This document shows, piece after piece, positions 31,730 to 41,342 of a stretch of 64,000 bases of DNA. The DNA is from a virus. The translations under genes and the position numbers were made by a program. Every line of letters starts with the position of its first letter. Positions within the stretch are counted from its first letter, which is position 1. The notes under the pieces were generated by a model. That model saw only the letters and a program-made list of their open reading frames with translations, did not search any database and had not been told where the DNA came from. The DNA lies in the IMG/VR virus record IMGVR_UViG_3300013113_000534, positions 1-64,000 of that record. One strand, given 5' to 3'.

Positions 31730-32835
31730 GCCACTTAGTAGAAGTTTACGCAAAAGACTTGGGAGTTAAAATTGGCGAACCCCATTTTAAACCTCATTTT
31801 TTTCCTCTTCTTGAAGATAATTATATCACCATCCATAATGATAATAAAGTTCAATCTAAAGAATACGATTATTGGGAAGAGGTTATTTGCTTAGTTAAAG
31901 AGCAAGCTCCAGATATTAAGTTTATTCAAATAGGCTCTGGAGAAGAACCAAAAATAAAAAATGCTACAAAGTTTCTTGCTACTACCAGTATCAAGCAATC
32001 TGCTTATATTATCAAGAATGGGCTTATGCATGTTGGCACAGATAGTTTGCCAGTTCATATTGCCTCCTCCTTTGATAAACCTATTGTTGCGATATACGCA
32101 CACACATACGCCTCTACTTGCAGTCCAGTCTGGGGTTCGAAAAAGAACCATACAATAATTGAATCTCATAGGAACGGCAAGAAACCATCTTACTCTTTAA
32201 AAGAGGAGCCTAAGCAAATCAACTTGATTAAACCAGAGGAAATAGCTAACGCTATTCTAAAAAAGTTAGGCAAAAACAAGAGTTCTAGAAAAACAATTTT
32301 TATTGGCGACAGATATAAAGAACAATTTATCCATATCATACCAGATAAGAAATATGGGGTATCATCTAAACAAACGGTTCTTAGGTTTGACTTACATCAT
32401 GATGAAGAAAACACTCTGCACTTATTCGAAAATAATAATATTTCTATTGTGACAAACAAGCCATTAGGGGATAAAATTTTAAGTCAAAAAAATATTAATT
32501 GCATTAACTATTTCTGTGATCGATTCGACTCAGAGTTTATCGAAAGAGCAAAAAAGAAAGGGGTAACTTTGCGCTTATTTTGCACAGATGAGAAAACCAT
32601 TAATGAAGAAAGGTATAAGTTTTTCGACAAACAAATCTCTTTGATCAACGACTCTAAAAAAGTAGAGGAAGCAAAAAAAATGGTCGAACTCCCGAAAGAG
32701 GATTTAAAGATAAAATCTTACACAATTTATTTTAAAAATGGGCAAGCATATCACTCTCTCTTTGAGGCAAATAACAAAGAAAATTTAGACGATATTTTCA
32801 TTGACTTGGATAAACTCATGCTTTATACTGATTGA
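31726..32835 (+). CDS. GT9 C-lobe protein with extra C-terminal domain
   Basis: A 369-residue protein. Residues to about 170 complete the GT9 fold begun in the upstream gene: NYITIHNDNK, KFIQIGSGEEP, LMHVGTDSLPVHIASSFDKP (the D-x-G-x2-H-like nucleotide-sugar region) and VAIYAHTY. The rest (from IFIGDRYKEQF) is a domain of about 190 residues with no family recognised. Translation should couple through ATGA. It may pair with the upstream N-lobe to make a two-chain heptosyltransferase-like enzyme, or be an independent protein that has lost the N-lobe. Confidence 0.7.
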   Translation: MSHLVEVYAKDLGVKIGEPHFKPHFFPLLEDNYITIHNDNKVQSKEYDYWEEVICLVKEQAPDIKFIQIGSGEEPKIKNATKFLATTSIKQSAYIIKNGLMHVGTDSLPVHIASSFDKPIVAIYAHTYASTCSPVWGSKKNHTIIESHRNGKKPSYSLKEEPKQINLIKPEEIANAILKKLGKNKSSRKTIFIGDRYKEQFIHIIPDKKYGVSSKQTVLRFDLHHDEENTLHLFENNNISIVTNKPLGDKILSQKNINCINYFCDRFDSEFIERAKKKGVTLRLFCTDEKTINEERYKFFDKQISLINDSKKVEEAKKMVELPKEDLKIKSYTIYFKNGQAYHSLFEANNKENLDDIFIDLDKLMLYTD

Positions 32836-32836
32836 A

Positions 32837-33613
32837 ATGAGTGATAAAAAGATTTACGGCCCCGACCTTTACAAGCGTAATGATCACGGGCTTTTAGAAA
32901 ATACAGAATACGAATTTAATGAGGACGGCTCTGTAAATTGGAGGGCCATGATTAAGCCAGAGTTTCTTTACCCAAATAAAGATTGGTTTGAAGCTCGCAA
33001 AAAGGATGTTCCTACTTCACCAGAGGGCTTGGATGACAAGCAGCTTTTAATCATGCTGGGTGGTATTAAGGAGTTAGCTCGACTCAGAGGATTTCAGAGT
33101 GTTTCATTCAAAACCGACCACCTTAGTGATACTTATGTTGTGGCTAGTTGTGAGATTGTTTGGTCTCCTAATTACGAAAGTCATGATCAAGGGGTTGTTT
33201 ACCAAGATGTCGCAAATGCAACACTACAAAATACAGGTTCTTTCGCAGCAAAGTTCCTAGAAACTATCGCTTGCAATAGAGCTTTTGTGAGATGTGTTCG
33301 TAATTTTCTAAACATTCACATCGTGGGAGCTGATGAGATTGATAAATCAAAAGGAGCTGTAAATTCTCAATCAGTTGAATCTTCTGACGATGAAACTATA
33401 GGAAGCATTCTTTCTCCTCACACAAGACTATTTCAAGACTGGCAAGAATATACTGGTGGGGGTAACAATTTTGAAGACTTCAAAAGGGGAACCTTGCGCT
33501 CTCTATGGAAGCAAGAAATTTATCAAAATAAAGACGCTCAAAACTGGAATAACTTTGACGAAATACCAGTCAAAGAGGTTCGCAAAATTAGGGCTGCTAT
33601 TAGAAAATTATAG
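32837..33613 (+). CDS. Conserved phage protein, possibly recombination-related
   Basis: A 258-residue protein from ATG 32837 (MSDKKIYGPDLYKRND), one base after the stop of the previous gene. The middle has KELARLRGFQSVSFKTD, YVVASCEIVW, and FLETIACNRAFVRCVRNFLNI. The last segment has the feel of the helix in Rad52/DdrA-type annealing proteins (a run of Ala, Glu, Arg with RALR), but this is a resemblance only. It follows SSB and glycosyltransferase genes. The gene converges with the tail gene at 33608, overlapping by 6 bases. Confidence 0.55.
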   Translation: MSDKKIYGPDLYKRNDHGLLENTEYEFNEDGSVNWRAMIKPEFLYPNKDWFEARKKDVPTSPEGLDDKQLLIMLGGIKELARLRGFQSVSFKTDHLSDTYVVASCEIVWSPNYESHDQGVVYQDVANATLQNTGSFAAKFLETIACNRAFVRCVRNFLNIHIVGADEIDKSKGAVNSQSVESSDDETIGSILSPHTRLFQDWQEYTGGGNNFEDFKRGTLRSLWKQEIYQNKDAQNWNNFDEIPVKEVRKIRAAIRKL

Positions 33614-35974
33614 TCTTAAGAAATTCTTTTGAGCGGCTCTGAAATTAGTTTGATTCCTAGTTGCCAAAAATGCATTTAAATTCTTGTCAATAATCAATTG
33701 CTCGTCTGGTCTAAGGAGTTTAACAGTAGATTCATCAATCGTTGTGGTTACTCCAGATCCACCTAACTTAAGAGAAATTCCAGATATCGTTGGTTGAAAT
33801 GTCGTGGGCAAACTGATCCCGACTATAGTTCTACTGGATTGAGACGTAGGATTACGCAGGGATTGAATAGCGGATAACTGGCTATTTTCCAATGCTTTTA
33901 TATCTGCAATTTTACCGCTCTTAATATCTAATCTAATTGGATTGTAAACCGATCCAGTAGATCCGTTATTCTTCACGTTATAATATCTAATATCATATCT
34001 CTCAGCTAATTCCGCTAACTTCTGTGCTGCTTCATCAAGCTGTGCCTGTTTTTCAGCTCTCTCCTCCTCATCTTCCCTTGATGCATCGTCAGCTACCTCA
34101 TCAGTTGGCCTTTTCGATCTAGTGAAGTAAGCCCTTGCAGTGTTTGGCCCACTCACCTTTTTATCTTGATCAGCAAATATCTTTGGTGATGAGTCGATAA
34201 TACTTTTTATCTTATTATTTAGATCTTCGGTATATCCTAAATGTTCATTAACTGCATTAACATATCGATATTCACCATTATTAAATAGACCAAAATTAAG
34301 ATCTTCTAGCCCAAGTCCTCGACTAGCTCTATTTGATCCATTAAGTATTCCAACAAAACCATAGTCTCCACCCCCAGTAGAGCCAGCGAATTCCATTATC
34401 TCCTCAAGTGTAACTTCGTCTTTGCCTTGATCAAGAGCAGCATGAAGATCAGCGAGAGCTTCTATCTGTGAGATTTTAGTTGTCTTAAGGAAAGGCCCAC
34501 TTATGCTCATTTCAGAACCTGTCCAGTTTGTCCTCCTAGCTGAATACTGTCTATAAAAATTGGAAACATAAATTTTATTATGCAGCAATTCAAAAGCTAA
34601 TTCTATTTTTGAAAAAGCTTCCCCTTGTGATGGTCTTTCTATTTTTACAATACTGCTTTTGTTTGCTAAAGATATAAATTTTGCTTTTCGGAGATCCATG
34701 ATTCCATCTTTATTCAAGGAATCTATCATCCTGCTGCTTTTCAACAGTGTTGAAATATCTCCTGCTCTTGAAGACTTTACCGCAGCACTACCATTCCACT
34801 CCTCCTCCCTCCAAGTAATGCTTTCGGATAGTCTTGTTGCTACAATCCCCAAAACATCAAAATTGTCTTTGTTATAAGCTCCAGCGAGCCACATTGTATA
34901 ATACAATTTAAGTAAATTTTCCGTAATTTTTAATTTGTTTATAACTTCTCCAACTGGGAGTTTTCTAAATCTAGTCAATCTCTCTCCTTGATCAAATTCA
35001 AAGGTTTGTTTTTGTTTCTCTATATTGCCAGAAAAAGCATTAACAAATACAGGAGACATCTTATCTGTTGTAAAGGAAGCATCAACGTATGATTTTTGTA
35101 TCTCTTGGGATTGTGTCAATGGATTTGTGATTGCTATGGTTGATGCCGCAATAGAATTTATAAACTTAACTACATTACTAAACGGATCAATAAACCAATA
35201 ATACCCAAATTTTGAAGCTATATTAGAAACAATTCCGTCTAAAGTTCCAGACTCCTCAAATAACACATTTGGATTGGAGTTTGGAATATCAAGTATGATT
35301 CCGCACAGCCCAAATCCTTGTATTGCCTCTTTCAACGTGTACCCAAAACGTAAATCATAATTAGCGTAATCTGGGTTATTTGTGTAGTAAGAGCTAACGC
35401 CACCGCCGGGCGTTGGAGTCGTTAAATTATGACACAAACCCTCTTGAAGAATCTGGTCTTGATAAACTAAAGATGTTTTAACGCCATCTGAGTCAACAGA
35501 ACTTTCTTCATTATAAATATTCCCTATTCTTACAATACCATTTTTATAAGATGGGCCTCTTCGCGGGAACCTTTGATTTACGTCTACAGGAGTATTTGTG
35601 CATTCACTAAAGTAAGGTACTGTAATTTCTCCTTGCCCATCTCTAGGATGACCTTGACTACCTCTGACAAGAAAACAATTAGACTTTAACAAAAGTGCCG
35701 TTCTATTAGCGTATTCTCTGCTTACTTTTGTTGAAGTTCCATCTTTACTAATAGTCTCTTTAGTAACTACAAAGTTTTGCATCGCCTGTTGGATCTTCCC
35801 ATTAGAAGACGTGATCCGTCCAGACTCAGAGCCTATAATTGTCCCAAGATTATTCCCATCTTGCGCTAAGTCTTTAGCACCCCTAACGCTTTCAGTGGTC
35901 ATTGAGTGATCTCCTCCAGAGCTTGAAAAATTAAAATTCAAGGATGTCAGTGTTTCTGGGGGGTTTAAGGCCAT
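33608..35974 (-). CDS. Large distal tail protein, hub-like
   Basis: A 788-residue structural protein. Residues about 225-270 read GTLDGIVSNIASKFGYYWFIDPFSN, like the LysM/hub-type fold in tail-tip proteins (gp27/gp44-like). The C-terminal half is Ser/Asn-rich with a coiled-coil segment DEEERAEKQAQLDEAAQKLAELAERY. It is the last gene of the leftward virion operon and lies downstream of the tape measure, as tail-tip and receptor-binding proteins do. Hub or baseplate role is inferred from this order. Confidence 0.6.
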   Translation of the reverse strand: MALNPPETLTSLNFNFSSSGGDHSMTTESVRGAKDLAQDGNNLGTIIGSESGRITSSNGKIQQAMQNFVVTKETISKDGTSTKVSREYANRTALLLKSNCFLVRGSQGHPRDGQGEITVPYFSECTNTPVDVNQRFPRRGPSYKNGIVRIGNIYNEESSVDSDGVKTSLVYQDQILQEGLCHNLTTPTPGGGVSSYYTNNPDYANYDLRFGYTLKEAIQGFGLCGIILDIPNSNPNVLFEESGTLDGIVSNIASKFGYYWFIDPFSNVVKFINSIAASTIAITNPLTQSQEIQKSYVDASFTTDKMSPVFVNAFSGNIEKQKQTFEFDQGERLTRFRKLPVGEVINKLKITENLLKLYYTMWLAGAYNKDNFDVLGIVATRLSESITWREEEWNGSAAVKSSRAGDISTLLKSSRMIDSLNKDGIMDLRKAKFISLANKSSIVKIERPSQGEAFSKIELAFELLHNKIYVSNFYRQYSARRTNWTGSEMSISGPFLKTTKISQIEALADLHAALDQGKDEVTLEEIMEFAGSTGGGDYGFVGILNGSNRASRGLGLEDLNFGLFNNGEYRYVNAVNEHLGYTEDLNNKIKSIIDSSPKIFADQDKKVSGPNTARAYFTRSKRPTDEVADDASREDEEERAEKQAQLDEAAQKLAELAERYDIRYYNVKNNGSTGSVYNPIRLDIKSGKIADIKALENSQLSAIQSLRNPTSQSSRTIVGISLPTTFQPTISGISLKLGGSGVTTTIDESTVKLLRPDEQLIIDKNLNAFLATRNQTNFRAAQKNFLRL

Positions 35975-35978
35975 TTAA

Positions 35979-36797
35979 TTAATAATTTTCTACTTGTTGG
36001 TTAATCAAGTAAACGGAAGAATCTATTCCTGTTTCTATCATATACACTCCAGTATGAATTTGAAGAAAATCTTCGGTGGTTTGCTCCATTCCATTTATGT
36101 AAAAATCAACGTGATTTTCTATAAATTTAGGCCCATAAGAATCTGAAACTCCAGTAATTTCGTCAGTATTATTCTGCTTCTTTATAGCAAATAAAACCCC
36201 AGTAACACTATCTAACTCTGTATTTGAAGCGAAATCTTTAAGCTTTTGCCCATTAAAAAATAAAAAATAATTCTCTTCCAATTCTGCTTTGGAAGACGAG
36301 ACAGCTCCAGCATCGATAGCAGCGTGAATGTTATCTAATTCTGTATTCCAAGACCCAGCTGATGTGCTAGTTTTGCCTTGGGAAAAGTGAGAAAGTAAAT
36401 CTCTTTTGTCATAATAAATGACATCTTGCTGATCTAAGTTTAAAACTGGGTCAAACATAATTTCGCCCTCACCATTATTGAAATCAATAATGTAATCTCC
36501 TAAGTCTGTAGCTGATTGTATATAATAATTTTTGTTACGGGTGCTTGTGGTTGTAATGCCAGTAGCTTCAAGCATAGTTTGAGAATTAAGTGAAATCAAA
36601 GAGGTTTTCTCCCCAGTGATGACATTAATATCAACACTAAAGGGATACTCTTTATCTTTCCCATCTGCATCTAATCTAAAATGCGTTTTATCAAGCACAT
36701 TTGCACCAAAATAAGCATCTTGATTTTTACCTGATATGTTCAACTGACTACCCGTTATAGTAGTATTACCAGTAGCTATTACATAGTTATATGTCAT
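35979..36797 (-). CDS. Distal tail protein, unknown
   Basis: A 272-residue beta-rich protein (SQLNISGKNQDAYFGANVLD, DYIIDFNNGEGEIMFDPVL, NHVDFYINGMEQTTEDFLQ). No family recognised. The ATG overlaps the stop of the upstream lectin-like gene by four bases, so it belongs to the tail module. A role in the tail tip or fibre is likely from position. Confidence 0.6.
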   Translation of the reverse strand: MTYNYVIATGNTTITGSQLNISGKNQDAYFGANVLDKTHFRLDADGKDKEYPFSVDINVITGEKTSLISLNSQTMLEATGITTTSTRNKNYYIQSATDLGDYIIDFNNGEGEIMFDPVLNLDQQDVIYYDKRDLLSHFSQGKTSTSAGSWNTELDNIHAAIDAGAVSSSKAELEENYFLFFNGQKLKDFASNTELDSVTGVLFAIKKQNNTDEITGVSDSYGPKFIENHVDFYINGMEQTTEDFLQIHTGVYMIETGIDSSVYLINQQVENY

Positions 36798-38182
36798 GAT
36801 TTACCTCCCATATAATAAATATAATTCTTTTTAAAGCTATCAGAGCTTGATGATAAAATTGCTCCAGATGATTCTGGTTCTACAGATGCAATATAAGATT
36901 CTTTGAGAGGCGTTTGAGTTACACCACTAACCTCAGACAAAACGCCAGTAAGAGGGGTTTTACCGTATAGATCAATTGTTATTCTATCTTGAGTTATTCC
37001 AGTAAACTCTTGATAAGTTTGTATTGATTCTGATATATCATTTAATCCTAAAGTATCGTAAGCGCCTTCTCCAGTGGGATAATAAATGTATCCAGAATTT
37101 GAATGAAGTTTGCCCAACTCTTCTTTATAGAATGTCTTAACACTACCATTATTCAAAGTATAATACTTGTAGAAGCGCTCACCCTCTTCTTTACTTTCTG
37201 ACGAAGTCAGTGAGACACTACCAGTAAATTCTTCTCTTCCAGTCATAATCTCTAATGTCCCTGTAGAGTTATAATTGTATCCTGTAATTCCAGTTTTGAA
37301 AACAATGGTCTCAGAATAACCTGTGACCCTTTCTGCTGATGTTTCAACGGCAGCATTATAAGAATAATTACCAACAAGACCCTCTCCCAACTCTTTTAAA
37401 AATGATGGATCTACAAATCCAGAGAAGATGGCTAAACCATGCAATGCCCCACTAAAAGTTGCAGTCTTATTATCGGTTGCCCTAAAGTAAGTGTCGCTCC
37501 CTCCAAAATTTAGTGATGTATTCGAATCCTTTGTAATAAAATTTTTAGATACAGGAAAATCTGCGCTTTGAACCAAACTGTTAAAATAATCAAAATGGCT
37601 AACAGTGATGAAACTTTCACCCAAGGACACTCCAATAACATTTCTTTTGGATAATTCTATAGAACTAATTACCTCGATTGAATCACCAAGACTGCTATAC
37701 GTTTGACAAAATAAGTGTCCTCTGTCAGTAACCCCAATGTTATATCCTTGTGAATTCCTTACTTCACTACCTCCTATAGTATCAACTCCAGTTTCAAAAC
37801 ACCCGAGTATAACGCCATCATCAATATTTCCATCTTGAAACTCAAAATCAATTATGGCAGAAATGTTGGAAGCGTCAAGTCCCTCTAGAGGAACTTGAAA
37901 ATTACCATAGGTTAAGTCTAATGTATCTCCCGCTAAAATATCAGAAGCTTTATTTGTAACAGCTGTTTCATCGCTACCTGTTGCTCCAAGTAAGAACCCA
38001 GTGTGCAAAGCAGGTAGGTTAGAATAAATTGAGTTTGAAAATGACCCAGTAACATTTCCATCTGGCCCAGTCACAAACCCTACGCTCAGAGCAGATGCCC
38101 CGAGAAAATCATAAAGAGCAGATAGTCTTTGGTTTGAACCAAGACCATCCAATAAAATAGCATTTAACGCTTTCTCACTCAT
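36794..38182 (-). CDS. Tail protein with LamG/concanavalin-like domain
   Basis: A 462-residue structural protein. Residues about 100-265 have the strand pattern of a LamG-type lectin fold: IIDFEFQDGNIDDGVILGCF, YNIGVTDRGHLFCQTY, RNVIGVSLGESFITVSHFDYF, and ATFSGALHGLAIFSGFVD. Such domains bind sugars, so this may be the adhesin that first meets the host glycan. The rest is repetitive (TGITGYNYNSTGTLEIMTG). Adjacent to the other distal-tail genes with a one-base overlap at its start. Confidence 0.62.
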   Translation of the reverse strand: MSEKALNAILLDGLGSNQRLSALYDFLGASALSVGFVTGPDGNVTGSFSNSIYSNLPALHTGFLLGATGSDETAVTNKASDILAGDTLDLTYGNFQVPLEGLDASNISAIIDFEFQDGNIDDGVILGCFETGVDTIGGSEVRNSQGYNIGVTDRGHLFCQTYSSLGDSIEVISSIELSKRNVIGVSLGESFITVSHFDYFNSLVQSADFPVSKNFITKDSNTSLNFGGSDTYFRATDNKTATFSGALHGLAIFSGFVDPSFLKELGEGLVGNYSYNAAVETSAERVTGYSETIVFKTGITGYNYNSTGTLEIMTGREEFTGSVSLTSSESKEEGERFYKYYTLNNGSVKTFYKEELGKLHSNSGYIYYPTGEGAYDTLGLNDISESIQTYQEFTGITQDRITIDLYGKTPLTGVLSEVSGVTQTPLKESYIASVEPESSGAILSSSSDSFKKNYIYYMGGKS

Positions 38183-39795
38183 TAATAATACTTGGATAAG
38201 TTATAAGATATTGTGTTTTGTCCCGTGGAATAAGAGTCCTCTATGACAAAATCACCGCTACATAACCCAGAAGTAAATTCTTTGAGGTTTTGCAGTTTAG
38301 ATCCGTCATTACTAGCACTAGCTGAAACGGAATAATTACCCAAGCTGCGCGAAATAATCTGAGAAGCCTTAAATCCCCCAATAGTTTCTTGAACATTGTT
38401 AATTGCAAGCGGTTTTTTATCCTGTATCGTTAAAGTTAAATCTTTTAAATTTCCTGACGAAAAGTCTACTTGGTTAGAGTAATTATAATTGTAAGAGATG
38501 GTATTTTCAACAGGATTTTTTGATATAGATAAGCTTCGCGGCTCTTCATTTATATAAGATGAGTTAATTTCATATCCAGTAGCAACGCCAGAAAATTTCT
38601 GCAAAGCAGATGTCGCTATTGCCTGTTGATCAACTTGCCCAAAAGCAGTTTCCACAGCTTGAAACCTAGGATTAGATTCAAACTCTCCTGTGGAGTCAAT
38701 AAACAAAGATCCCAAAAATTTTAAGTTACCCTGAACTGCGACAGAAGAGACTGAAGAATCTTTAGATATACTTATCGACGAAGTATAAGAGTGCAAAACA
38801 TTATTATTAATAACATCAACTTTGTCTGGGTCAGCGAAAGTGAAAGAAAAATTAAGAAGATTAGCTCCAGTATTTAAATCATAATTAAATGCTGTTGGGC
38901 CATCTTGGACAAAACTGTAAACCCCTGATTCATAATCAGAGTAAGAATTAACTAATGCATTAGTCGCTACATCTGTAGCTTGCTCTGGAGTAAAGTTACC
39001 AGTTGATAATAAACCAACCTGACTCCCTGTATTTGCGTCTATACTTCCCTGAAGGCTACCATTAACACTAATAGAGAGTTCAGAGTTGTTGCTAAATGAA
39101 ATCGACGTAGAGAGGCTTAAAACGCCACTATCGGAGTAAGACTTGTCAGAATTATCTCTGTCTCCAGCGGAGTAAGAGTAAACTTCTGTAACCCCATAAA
39201 TATTTTCTTTTCTATCTACGTTTTCTGTCCTAGAAGTTAAGAAGGCGTTATCTCCGCTATTGAATAAAGCTATATTTTCAAATCCATTAATAACCTTGCC
39301 ACTAACAAACTCACGAGCGTTATCAAAAGGATCTTTAGAACCAACTTTTAATCCTTTAGCTGAAACAGTATGGGTAGCAGTAATTATTTTATTATCCCCC
39401 TCCTCATAAGACCAAGAGTTCTGTGGGTCTGTAACACCAAAATATTCTGAAAACGTTTCTCCAGAATAATACAACGCAGTTAAACTATAAGGAAGGACTG
39501 TAGTTGAGTCGCTCTCATTAAAATCAATGGTTTCTATAAAGGAACAAGGACAGGTTTTAGCCTCATTTTCGATGGTTATTGTTAGGTCTTGATATTCATT
39601 AAGGAAGCCACTAATCATTTGCATTTTTTGCAAATCTAGCCCACTCAAATCGCTACCAGTCAAAAAGCCCACTATATTAACTCTAATAGAGCTATGATCT
39701 AGCAAGCCGCCAAGCTTAACCGCCTCATCCTCTTCAGAAAAAAGGGGGATTGGCTCAGGGAAAGAGTAGCTTCCGTATGTAATAGAAGTCGCCAT
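38182..39795 (-). CDS. Repetitive tail protein (537 aa)
   Basis: A 537-residue protein rich in Ser, Asn, Thr and Tyr with recurring strand motifs: LSLSTSISFSNNSELSISV, SYTSSISISKDSSVSSVAV, SLSISKNPVENTISYNYN. This is typical of extended beta-structured tail proteins. It has a similar composition and motif set to the next upstream gene (39797-41341), suggesting a shared ancestor. Two Cys (CPCS) near residue 87 are unusual here. Likely part of tail tip or side fibre. Confidence 0.6.
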   Translation of the reverse strand: MATSITYGSYSFPEPIPLFSEEDEAVKLGGLLDHSSIRVNIVGFLTGSDLSGLDLQKMQMISGFLNEYQDLTITIENEAKTCPCSFIETIDFNESDSTTVLPYSLTALYYSGETFSEYFGVTDPQNSWSYEEGDNKIITATHTVSAKGLKVGSKDPFDNAREFVSGKVINGFENIALFNSGDNAFLTSRTENVDRKENIYGVTEVYSYSAGDRDNSDKSYSDSGVLSLSTSISFSNNSELSISVNGSLQGSIDANTGSQVGLLSTGNFTPEQATDVATNALVNSYSDYESGVYSFVQDGPTAFNYDLNTGANLLNFSFTFADPDKVDVINNNVLHSYTSSISISKDSSVSSVAVQGNLKFLGSLFIDSTGEFESNPRFQAVETAFGQVDQQAIATSALQKFSGVATGYEINSSYINEEPRSLSISKNPVENTISYNYNYSNQVDFSSGNLKDLTLTIQDKKPLAINNVQETIGGFKASQIISRSLGNYSVSASASNDGSKLQNLKEFTSGLCSGDFVIEDSYSTGQNTISYNLSKYY

Positions 39796-39796
39796 A

Positions 39797-41341
39797 TTAA
39801 GCTATTATATACTCTATTACACGAGTTGTTGTTCCATCAACTAAATTAGATGTAACCACATCGCTTGTTCCGTGGAAATCTGTTTCTTCTAAAGCTGCAT
39901 TCATTTCTGTGGTTTTGCCATTTAAGAAATTTTTACCATGATTAATTCCATATGCTGGGTCTGCTGTAACAGTAGCAGTCACAGTAGCTGAACCCAACGC
40001 ATTTAAATCAGAAACAACAAGTTTTTGCTTTAGGTCTTTTACACTTAGCACTACCTCATTTCTCTTTACCTTATCTTTCTTTTGAATAGAAATGTTAAAT
40101 TTTAAAATCCCTTTCGGCAAAGGCCCAGAATCATAAGAATCATTTGTAGTGTATTTTATATTCTCTGTTACCGATCCTTTTGGTTTATCAATCGTGGCAG
40201 ATCTTGATTGTTCGTATATTTCTGTAGCTTCTGAAAATAAACCTACAACTTTGCTCTCATTGTTATCTTTATTGGAAGTCCATAAAGCTATGACACTATC
40301 ATATCTTGTTTGTGAATTTTTGTCTTTAGCTTTGTATGTCACACTCAAATTGTATTCAAAATACGCACCTGTTTTATTTTTAGTGCAATTATAAGAAATG
40401 CTATTTTCTTGAGACAGCTCTGGGTCAGTAGAGAAACTAATAGATAGTGATGCTTTTCTAGAGTCTTTTGTTATGCCTTTTTCTATAGCGAATGGCTTTC
40501 CAAACTGGCTTTCTTCATCGGAAATTATACTATCTATAGTCGATCCTATAGCGTCCCCTAAAACTTCAGACGAGTGATGCTTTAATGACGTTAACTCAAC
40601 ACTAATAACTTTGGTGAGATATCCTTTTTCATCAACTGAGTTAGAAGTGGTTATCTTTTTAGAAACGTTTTCTGAATCAACAATAAAAGAAGAATCAAAA
40701 CTTTCTTGTAGATCAACAGATAAGTTTACTAAATCTATTGTCTGGTTGAGAGTTCCATTATAATTTTTATTGAATCTAGCATTTTCAGATATACCATCTT
40801 CATAGTACCCTAAGCTGGGTCTATTAGCATAGTAGTAATTAGTGAGGAAGGCTTTTGCGTTTGTCAAAAACTGATTTCCCGCATCTTGAGAATATTTTAT
40901 AGATATACTCCTATTGTAAGAGTAGTCTGCATCTGATCTTGTAAAATCGTAGCTTTCAGAGAAGTCTTCTAATAAATGAGGGCTTGGGATGTATTTAGCA
41001 AAAGTTTTTGAACTGTAATCATCTAACCTCCTTCTTTCTTCAATTGTTATGTCTACAGTATCTTCTCCGTTTAGGGAGCCTTCTGCAAAAGATACCCTAG
41101 TAAGTAGCCCGTTTAATATTTCGTCTCCAGCTATACGAGCCGTTATATTTTGCCTCTTGTAAGCTGATCTAATGGCAGCTCTCCCAGACAGTAGAACACC
41201 GTCATTATTGTCGAACTGTATGTCTTCTACTTTTAGAGTATAATTTAAAGTAACCAAATACCCAAAAACTTCCTGACTCCCCAAATAAGAGTAGGAAATT
41301 TGAGAATTAGAGTTGATTACATTATTAACTAATAAACTCAT
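39797..41341 (-). CDS. Repetitive tail protein (514 aa)
   Basis: A 514-residue protein directly downstream of the tape measure in transcription. The N-terminus (GYLVTLNYTLKVEDIQFD) followed by an AAIRSAYKRQ segment resembles a small tail-tip platform domain. The remainder is repetitive (NRSISIKYSQDAGN, KASLSISFSTDPELSQENSI) as in its neighbour. Likely distal tail or tail-tip protein from position; no firm family. Confidence 0.6.
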   Translation of the reverse strand: MSLLVNNVINSNSQISYSYLGSQEVFGYLVTLNYTLKVEDIQFDNNDGVLLSGRAAIRSAYKRQNITARIAGDEILNGLLTRVSFAEGSLNGEDTVDITIEERRRLDDYSSKTFAKYIPSPHLLEDFSESYDFTRSDADYSYNRSISIKYSQDAGNQFLTNAKAFLTNYYYANRPSLGYYEDGISENARFNKNYNGTLNQTIDLVNLSVDLQESFDSSFIVDSENVSKKITTSNSVDEKGYLTKVISVELTSLKHHSSEVLGDAIGSTIDSIISDEESQFGKPFAIEKGITKDSRKASLSISFSTDPELSQENSISYNCTKNKTGAYFEYNLSVTYKAKDKNSQTRYDSVIALWTSNKDNNESKVVGLFSEATEIYEQSRSATIDKPKGSVTENIKYTTNDSYDSGPLPKGILKFNISIQKKDKVKRNEVVLSVKDLKQKLVVSDLNALGSATVTATVTADPAYGINHGKNFLNGKTTEMNAALEETDFHGTSDVVTSNLVDGTTTRVIEYIIA

Positions 41342-41342
41342 A

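Noticed and set aside
31700-31740. Programmed -1 frameshift between the GT4/GT9 protein and the GT9 C-lobe gene
   Set aside because: TTTAAAT is present but out of register for the frame read; the ATGA overlap explains the junction without slippage.
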